From Lasiosphaeris hirsuta (Eukaryota; Ascomycota; Sordariomycetes; Sordariales; Lasiosphaeriaceae), in the NCBI GenBank assembly GCA_030549175.1, contig JAUKUA010000005.1, positions 2,418,001-2,482,000 on the forward strand: a DNA stretch of 64,000 bases, read 5' to 3'. This document shows positions 58,236-64,000 of this stretch, in pieces. The notes below the pieces were generated by a model that saw nothing but the letters and a program-made list of their open reading frames with translations, was not told the DNA's origin and ran no database searches. Positions within the stretch are counted from its first letter, which is position 1; each line of letters begins with the position of its first letter. The position numbers and the translations under genes are program-made.

Positions 58236-61200
58236 CCTATGCTGACCCTCTACGTCGCCAGGCTGTAGTTCAGTTCAGGGCACCGGATGTAATGTTGCCT
58301 TTGGGGACATGAAATGGTCCCTGGCGGACTGGATTCGGTGCTGAATACTGTGGAAAGGCACAAAAGAGGGACGTGTAATAAAAGTGGCACTTCGGAGATA
58401 TACTTGAGTGTCGTGTAAACAACGGTGCCAGCCAAAAAAGAATATACAATGCGCGAACAAAAAAGATTGGAAGGCCCGCCTTGGGGGGAGAAGAAGACAA
58501 TGAAGGAGTGTAGTGAGGATGACTGGGGAAGAGAAGGAAGCGGCAGAGAGGTGCTTGAGATGATCAACGAGGTACCGAGACTTGGAGCATGATGGATCGG
58601 GCCCCAAGCTGGCTCCCGCGACAGGGGGTTACTGACGAGCACCAAGAGGGAGTGAATGCGGAATGGGCATAGACCGACGTGGGGATTTTGCCGGCGCTCC
58701 CCCAGACGGAGAAGACCAAGCTTGGGCTGAAGGTGTCTCAGGGATCTTGCTCGCGCATCAGGTGTCCTGGTGGGTGCCATGACCTCGGGAGATGGGATCA
58801 GGTCGAGACCGCCCGCCATGGATCGCATTGGGATCGTAGCTGTGAGCAGACGAGGCCACGGCCGCCGCACTATCAGCGTGCCGCACGCTCCGGTAGGCAT
58901 CTGTGGTAGATGGTGGGAAGGGTGAGGCGCCTCATCGACGCACGGCAGGCCAGGATGAACAGAATGCCCAGCAAGACCTGGGGGACGCAGGCAATTGCCA
59001 GGTAAGGGGACCGATCAGGTTCGAGGGGGTAGGATGGACCGAATGCCCTCCCTCGGCTTCGTGACTGTTCACCCCGGTGCCACCGATCTGTAAATCGTGT
59101 AGCAGCAGGCTGCCGGCTGCGAAGGTGCGAGCTTGCATTGACAGACGAAGTGGGAGGGTGAAGCAATCGAGCTGCGTTGCGACAGCGAACGACAGGGCGA
59201 CAAGGGGTCCGACGTCTCAGCCAGGGCGAGGCGGCGTTTCAGCACACCAAGAGACAGGGGTTCGGATAGCAGCTACACTCGGACGCCGCCATTTGTGGGT
59301 TTCAAGTGACCTCTTCAGGACAAGCGACCGCTACACCTCCAGACCATGGCATCATGTCCATGTTCCGTGCAGCCTCAGCATTTTATTTCGCCGCTGCAAG
59401 GGAACCTGCATGCAGAATCCCACTTGGGATGATCTCAGGGCTTCCCGGTTGCACAATGTGCATCTCGTGCAGCTGGGGCGATGGAAAGAAGCCAGCCCGA
59501 TCAGATCGCCTGACAGGGAAGGCTGCCAGGGAGTCAATAAGCCGGCAGGTCGGCCGCGTCTCCGTGCTGCTGGCGTCCTGACGCGGCTCACGCTTCCGCT
59601 GTAGGGTTGACACGCAGAATCGCATTTGCAGGGATCGCGACCCTCATCATAAGAGGAGTGGTTAAGGTGGCCCTGGGAGTGGCAGTGTGGCGTCTCTCTC
59701 TAGCCTAATCATCGCTCGCGTCTTAGCATCAAGACTCGGAGGCGGCATGGAGGAGATCGATCAGTCGCGTATAATTATCAGGCCCGCTCTTCCTGAATGT
59801 TTCGCAGAACCCATGATTCTGGCAATATTGTGCGTGAGCCTGAAGGGGACAACGATGGTCTCTCAGGACGCAAATCAATGCGTGGCCGACTTCCGGACTA
59901 AGCGATAACCTCGTGGCAGCAGTTCGGCGCGTCTGATGATGGGCAAACTGCCGGCTCGAACGGCCAGGGGCGTCGAAGCGTCTAGAGAGACATTGGCTGG
60001 AGGGGTTGAAATGTTCAATGCGGGACTTTGGTGATCAATCATGCCAACCAAAGGATAAAGTAGGCACGCTCTCTTCTGTCAAGCCGTCAGAATAGCAACT
60101 AGCTCGGGGATCAGTTCACTAGGCAAAATAAACCTCCGAACGGATCCCGGCACCGGGCAAAGAAGGAAGATCAGGTGGTTGGCGTTGAGGAATCAATTCG
60201 GAGGGCGATCAAAAACGATCCGCCCCTCATTCGCCGCTCTTCCCTCCCGATGTTCAACCTCAGACTCTAGACCGCACCTGGCAAATGGCACTCGGGGTCC
60301 GGCGTAAGAGTAAGCGCCGTTTGTTCCCTCTACCACATGTTGCACACACGATGGAAGCCGCACCTGCCTCGGCATCCTGGCGGGGGCTTTGTGAACCACT
60401 GGAAGTTTTCCAAGGCAGACTTGTATCATCTGATTAGGCGTTGCTCTTTACCTGGATCAATGTGAGAGCCATGCGATGCTTTAGAAAACAGAGAGTTGGG
60501 CCTTGTGGGGTCCTCCAGCGTGTTTTGACAGACATGTTTCGCTTCGGCAGCTTGCACTCGGCGGGATGCATCGAAGTAGAACACCCAATGCCTGACTGAG
60601 CGGAAACTGGGACACCAAGCGTTGTTTGTTTAATCGGGCTTCATGGACTGAGACATTGCCGGAAGCCCGTGTCAGCCCGGGGGATATCGGTCCTACGTGG
60701 TGGCTCCGGGCCGGCGCACTCATCCTGAGCCGGGCTTGGCACGCCTACGTGACTCTGTCGTCTCCTTCTGGCGCAGCGCAGTCGTAGTTCTGATGGAGGT
60801 TCCCCGGTTCTATCCTAACCCGGGTGATAACGGCCGAGTAAACGCTGCAGTTCTAGCCCGATAGTGGAAGGGATCGCAAGTCCCAGTTGGAGCACTTGGA
60901 GTGAAGACAACGCGGGGTTGCATGTGATTCTGGCTTCCATTTCATGTCATCACAAGCCAAGCCCCCTTTTGCGGGTAGCATCCCCGGCAGGAATGCGGTG
61001 TAGTGCTTGTTGGTAGAGTTGGAAAATCAAAAGTCGGACGTGTCTGATGATCTCGACAGGAACCCGATACGCACAACTGTGAGACTCGCAAGAATTTTAA
61101 AGCGGGAGCTTGTATATGCAGTGCAGGCTAGATATTCGAAGAGGAGGTGAAGTGGATGTCGCCTTGCACCGACGCCCTGGCTTCCGATCCTGCTAGCGGT

Positions 61201-61880
61201 TCCGGCAAGTCTTGCAGTCGGGTGAAGCGAACGGCGAACATTGGATGCAGGCGCAGGCGGCATCCATGTCTCCCCCCCACGGCATCACGGCAGGTGGCTG
61301 GCAAGATAAGACTCAACCAAGTCCTGCAGATGGCAGCTCCGTGTGATTGCAAAGTCTGAAGAATTTAGCTCAAAGCTGAGTGCGTGAGTGCAAACAATAG
61401 GCGCAATTCACTCGAAGCGCGATATAAAAAATTGAGAGTTTTTCGGGCCGCCCTATCACCTCAGACGACAGCTAGCCCAGCCCGTGTGCGGCCCAGGATC
61501 CTAGCGTCATCCTCTAAGATCCCTGCACTCCTTCCTAAAATTCCAGGGTAGCGGGGGCCCAGCGCAGCCAGAGCCCCACCGAAGCCGCTGTCGAGGGTAG
61601 GCTTCCAAGCTCACAAGGAAAAAAAAGCCGATACGGGCGGATAAAAAGAGGCCAAAGAAAAAAAAGACGCGGCCAGCGCTAAGGTTGTGTACCTTACGCC
61701 TATAACCTGAGTCACCAACCCTGGCATTGCTTATCATAATCACGCTCCCGGCCTAGATAACTCAGCTCTTTTCTATTCTCATTTCTCCTCTACAGAGTTT
61801 TACTTTATCAATTTTGCGACCTACCATCTTCCACGCGCCTCAATCGTCGTGATCGCGCGCCGGCATCGCCAATTGGCACC
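58236..61880. other. Large intergenic region
   Basis: About 3.6 kb between divergent genes with no supported ORF, RNA gene or clear repeat. The last ~150 bases before 61881 are C/T-rich, the probable leader of the NADH dehydrogenase gene; a CTCTACAG at about 61788-61795 could be a leader-intron acceptor. Confidence 0.45.
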
Positions 61881-63751
61881 ATGGCGTCTTCTTTGCGAGC
61901 TCTGGGCAAGCTCCCAATGCCCTCAATGGGCCTCGTGCGGACCCAGCCCCAAAAGGTAGCCCGACTTCTCACACAGGCCACCCGCCGCACGGTCACAACA
62001 AGACCGACCCTGAGCAGTAGGCAAGATGCTGTCTCGCGACAGTTCCGCCGTGGCTACGCCGATGAGGCTCCTGCCGCAGTTCCCGCACCTAAGCAGCCCC
62101 GGCGGTTCCGCGCCTGGAGGTGGACATGGAGGCTGCTCAACCTCTCCGTTCTCGGCGGCATAGCCTGGGTCGGCTACGGGATATACGACGATCGACACCC
62201 CGAACCCCAAGTGGCACCCGACCCGAGCAAGAAGACGCTCGTTATCCTAGGTAGGCTTATGGCGCATCAATAGCACCCCAACTGTCCGATGGGACTCAAC
62301 TGACCCGGGAACGCAGGAACTGGCTGGGGCTCTGTCTCCCTGCTCAAGAAACTCGACACTGAGAACTACAATGTTATCGTTATCTCGCCCCGCAACTACT
62401 TCCTCTTCACACCCCTCCTGCCGTCATGCACAACCGGTTTGATCGAGCACCGATCTATCATGGAGCCGATCCGGACGATTTTGCGCTCCAAGAAGGCAAG
62501 CGTCAAGTACTATGAGGCCGAAGCGAGCGCTATTGACCCCGACCGCAAGGTCGTGCGCGTCTTCGACAACTCAGACGTCCGCGGCGCGGTTGTTGAGACC
62601 GAGGTGCCTTACGACATGCTGGTGATTGGTGTTGGTGCCGAGAATGCCACGTTCGGCATCCCCGGCGTGCGCGAGAACTCGTGCTTCTTGAAGGAGATTG
62701 GCGACGCCCAGCTGATCCGCAAGAGGATCATGGACTGCGTTGAGACGGCTGCGTTCAAGGACCAGTCGCCTGAGGAAGTTGACCGTCTGCTGCACATGGT
62801 GGTGGTTGGCGGTGGCCCCACTGGTGTCGAGTTCGCTGGCGAGCTGCAGGACTTTTTTGAGGAGGACATCAAGAAGCTGATTCCGGAGATCAGTGATCGC
62901 TTCCGGGTCACGCTTATTGAGGCCCTCCCCAACGTTCTGCCCAGCTTCTCCAAGCAGCTGATCGAGTACACCGAGAGCACCTTTAAGGAGGAGAAGATCG
63001 ATATCCGGACCAAGACCATGGTCAAGAAGGTGACTGACAAGGCAGTTGAGGCTGAGATTACCGGCCCCGACGGCAAGAAGGAGAAGCTTGTCTTCCCCTA
63101 CGGTCTGCTCGTTTGGGCTACAGGCAACGCGGTTCGCCCCGTTGTGAAGGACCTGATGACCCGCATCCCCGCGCAAAAGGACTCGCGCCGCGGCCTGGCT
63201 GTGAACGAGTACCTCGTAGTGCAGGGCACGCGTGACATTTGGGCGGTTGGCGACTGCGCTGTGGCCGGATATGCGCCCACGGCTCAGGTGGCCGGTCAGG
63301 AGGGCAACTTCCTGGCACGTCTCTTCAACAACATGGCCAAGACTGAGGCTCTGGAGGAGAAGATCCGTGAGCTCAGCGGCTCGCTGAACCTTAAGCCCGG
63401 TAACGCGGCCGAGATCTCGCGCCAGATTGAGGACCACGAGCGTCAGCTGCGGCGCATCAAGGACGTCAAGCCCTTCCACTACAGCCACCAGGGCAGCTTG
63501 GCCTATATTGGCAGCGAGAAGGCGGTTGCCGATGTCAGCTGGTTCAATGGCAACTTTGCCACGGGCGGCAGCCTGACCTTCCTCTTCTGGAGGAGCGCAT
63601 ACTTATCCATGTGCTTCAGCAGTAAGTTTTCCCCATCGCTGTTTTGGGTGGAGAATATTGTACTAACAGACATGCAGCACGCAACCGGCTGCTCGTTATC
63701 AATGACTGGATGAAGTCGAAGCTCTTTGGTCGTGATGTTTCGCGGGAGTAG
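61881..63751 (+). CDS. Alternative (type II) NADH:ubiquinone oxidoreductase, external NDE-type
   Basis: Single-subunit, non-proton-pumping, rotenone-insensitive NADH dehydrogenase of the mitochondrial inner membrane. Exons 61881-62250, 62317-63621 and 63678-63751; introns of 66 and 56 bases; 582 residues. The N-terminus is a typical Arg/Ser/Thr-rich presequence (to about residue 60), then a membrane segment (LNLSVLGGIAWVGYGIY), as in enzymes facing the intermembrane space. First dinucleotide fold LVILGTGWGSVSLL (formed across splice 1), then PRNYFLFTPLLPSCTTG, the NADH fold MVVVGGGPTGVEFAGEL, WATGNAVRP, IWAVGDCA and QGSLAYIGSEKAVAD; the end is SKLFGRDVSRE. No EF-hand insertion is present, so it resembles Neurospora NDE2 rather than calcium-regulated NDE1. 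The external orientation is inferred. Confidence 0.94.
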
Positions 63752-64000
63752 ATTGGGCCTGTGCTCAAGCCTTCCACTTTCTTACAACCCCTGAAAAGGG
63801 GGTTTGTTGTGCCACCAGACGGACTTTTTTCCTGACTTCGAGCGACTGGTAACGGGCATTGCGGCCTTTTCTTCGTTGATAGGAGTCTCGGGGTAGGTTT
63901 GGGAACCTAATAGAACGGGTCTTTATTAGAACTGGGTTGACGGCAATAGATGGCGATGGGGATCGGGAGGGGGAGGGGGAGGACAGGGGCTGAGATGGAG
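63752..64000. other. 3' flank of the NADH dehydrogenase gene
   Basis: Probable 3' UTR, ending in G-rich GGGAGG repeats near 63968-63980. Confidence 0.4.

Noticed and set aside
59077..59604. 175-codon ORF in the 58-62 kb gene-free region
   Set aside because: Overlapping ORFs on both strands, no motif and no splice-supported extension.
62571..63488. 305-codon minus-strand ORF
   Set aside because: Antisense to the NADH dehydrogenase; no motif of its own.
1..64000. CRISPR array, prokaryotic operon or phage features
   Set aside because: The window is eukaryotic; no regularly spaced repeats or polycistronic layout were seen.

Overview
The window is nuclear DNA of a filamentous ascomycete (Pezizomycotina, most likely Sordariomycetes). 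The basis is split genes with short GT-AG introns (about 50-190 bases, often with a CTAAC-like branch point), fungus-specific families (long-chain alcohol oxidase, DUF3074/START-like protein, Nha1-type antiporter, NDE-type NADH dehydrogenase, a cnxABC-type molybdenum cofactor gene), and gene-free blocks that look like decayed or RIP-mutated repeats. The genus is not determined. Exon structures were read by eye from splice signals, reading frame and family conservation, with no transcript data.

Left part (1-16 kb): 3' part of a Ptc1-like PP2C phosphatase (+); a broken MYND zinc-finger gene (-) cut short by a repeat with a foldback end; a large ADF-H/cofilin-domain protein with a long disordered region (+); Tom22 of the mitochondrial import complex (-); and an Nha1-type Na+(K+)/H+ antiporter with a long cytosolic tail (-).

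Middle (16-49 kb): a gene-free stretch (15.5-20.3 kb) with repeat remnants, including an 885-base segment bounded by exact 20-base inverted repeats and a 44-base near-perfect palindrome flanked by a direct repeat. Then come a Pif1-family helicase (+), the decapping activator Edc3 (+), a DUF3074 protein (+), a two-RRM RNA-binding protein (-), a WRAP73/Wdr8 WD-repeat protein (-), a fatty-alcohol oxidase (-) divergent from an ELO elongase (+), a FYVE-finger protein (-) and the SNARE Ykt6 (+).

Right part (49-64 kb): a MOCS1/cnxABC-type gene (-) whose MoaA half ends in Gly-Gly-stop but which carries splice sites able to remove exactly the Gly-Gly-stop and fuse MoaA in frame to MoaC; a repeat-derived AT-rich block (about 54.2-55.4 kb); a single-pass membrane protein with poly-Asp and poly-Gly tracts (-); a 3.6-kb gene-free region; and an external-type alternative NADH dehydrogenase (+).

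The genes are mostly unrelated housekeeping functions: mitochondria (Tom22, NDE, perhaps Pif1), lipid metabolism (FAO and ELO), membrane traffic (Ykt6, FYVE), RNA turnover (Edc3, RRM protein) and molybdenum cofactor synthesis. I see no secondary-metabolite cluster, CRISPR array, rRNA gene or convincing tRNA gene. The most interesting feature is the splice-or-terminate arrangement in the molybdenum cofactor gene.
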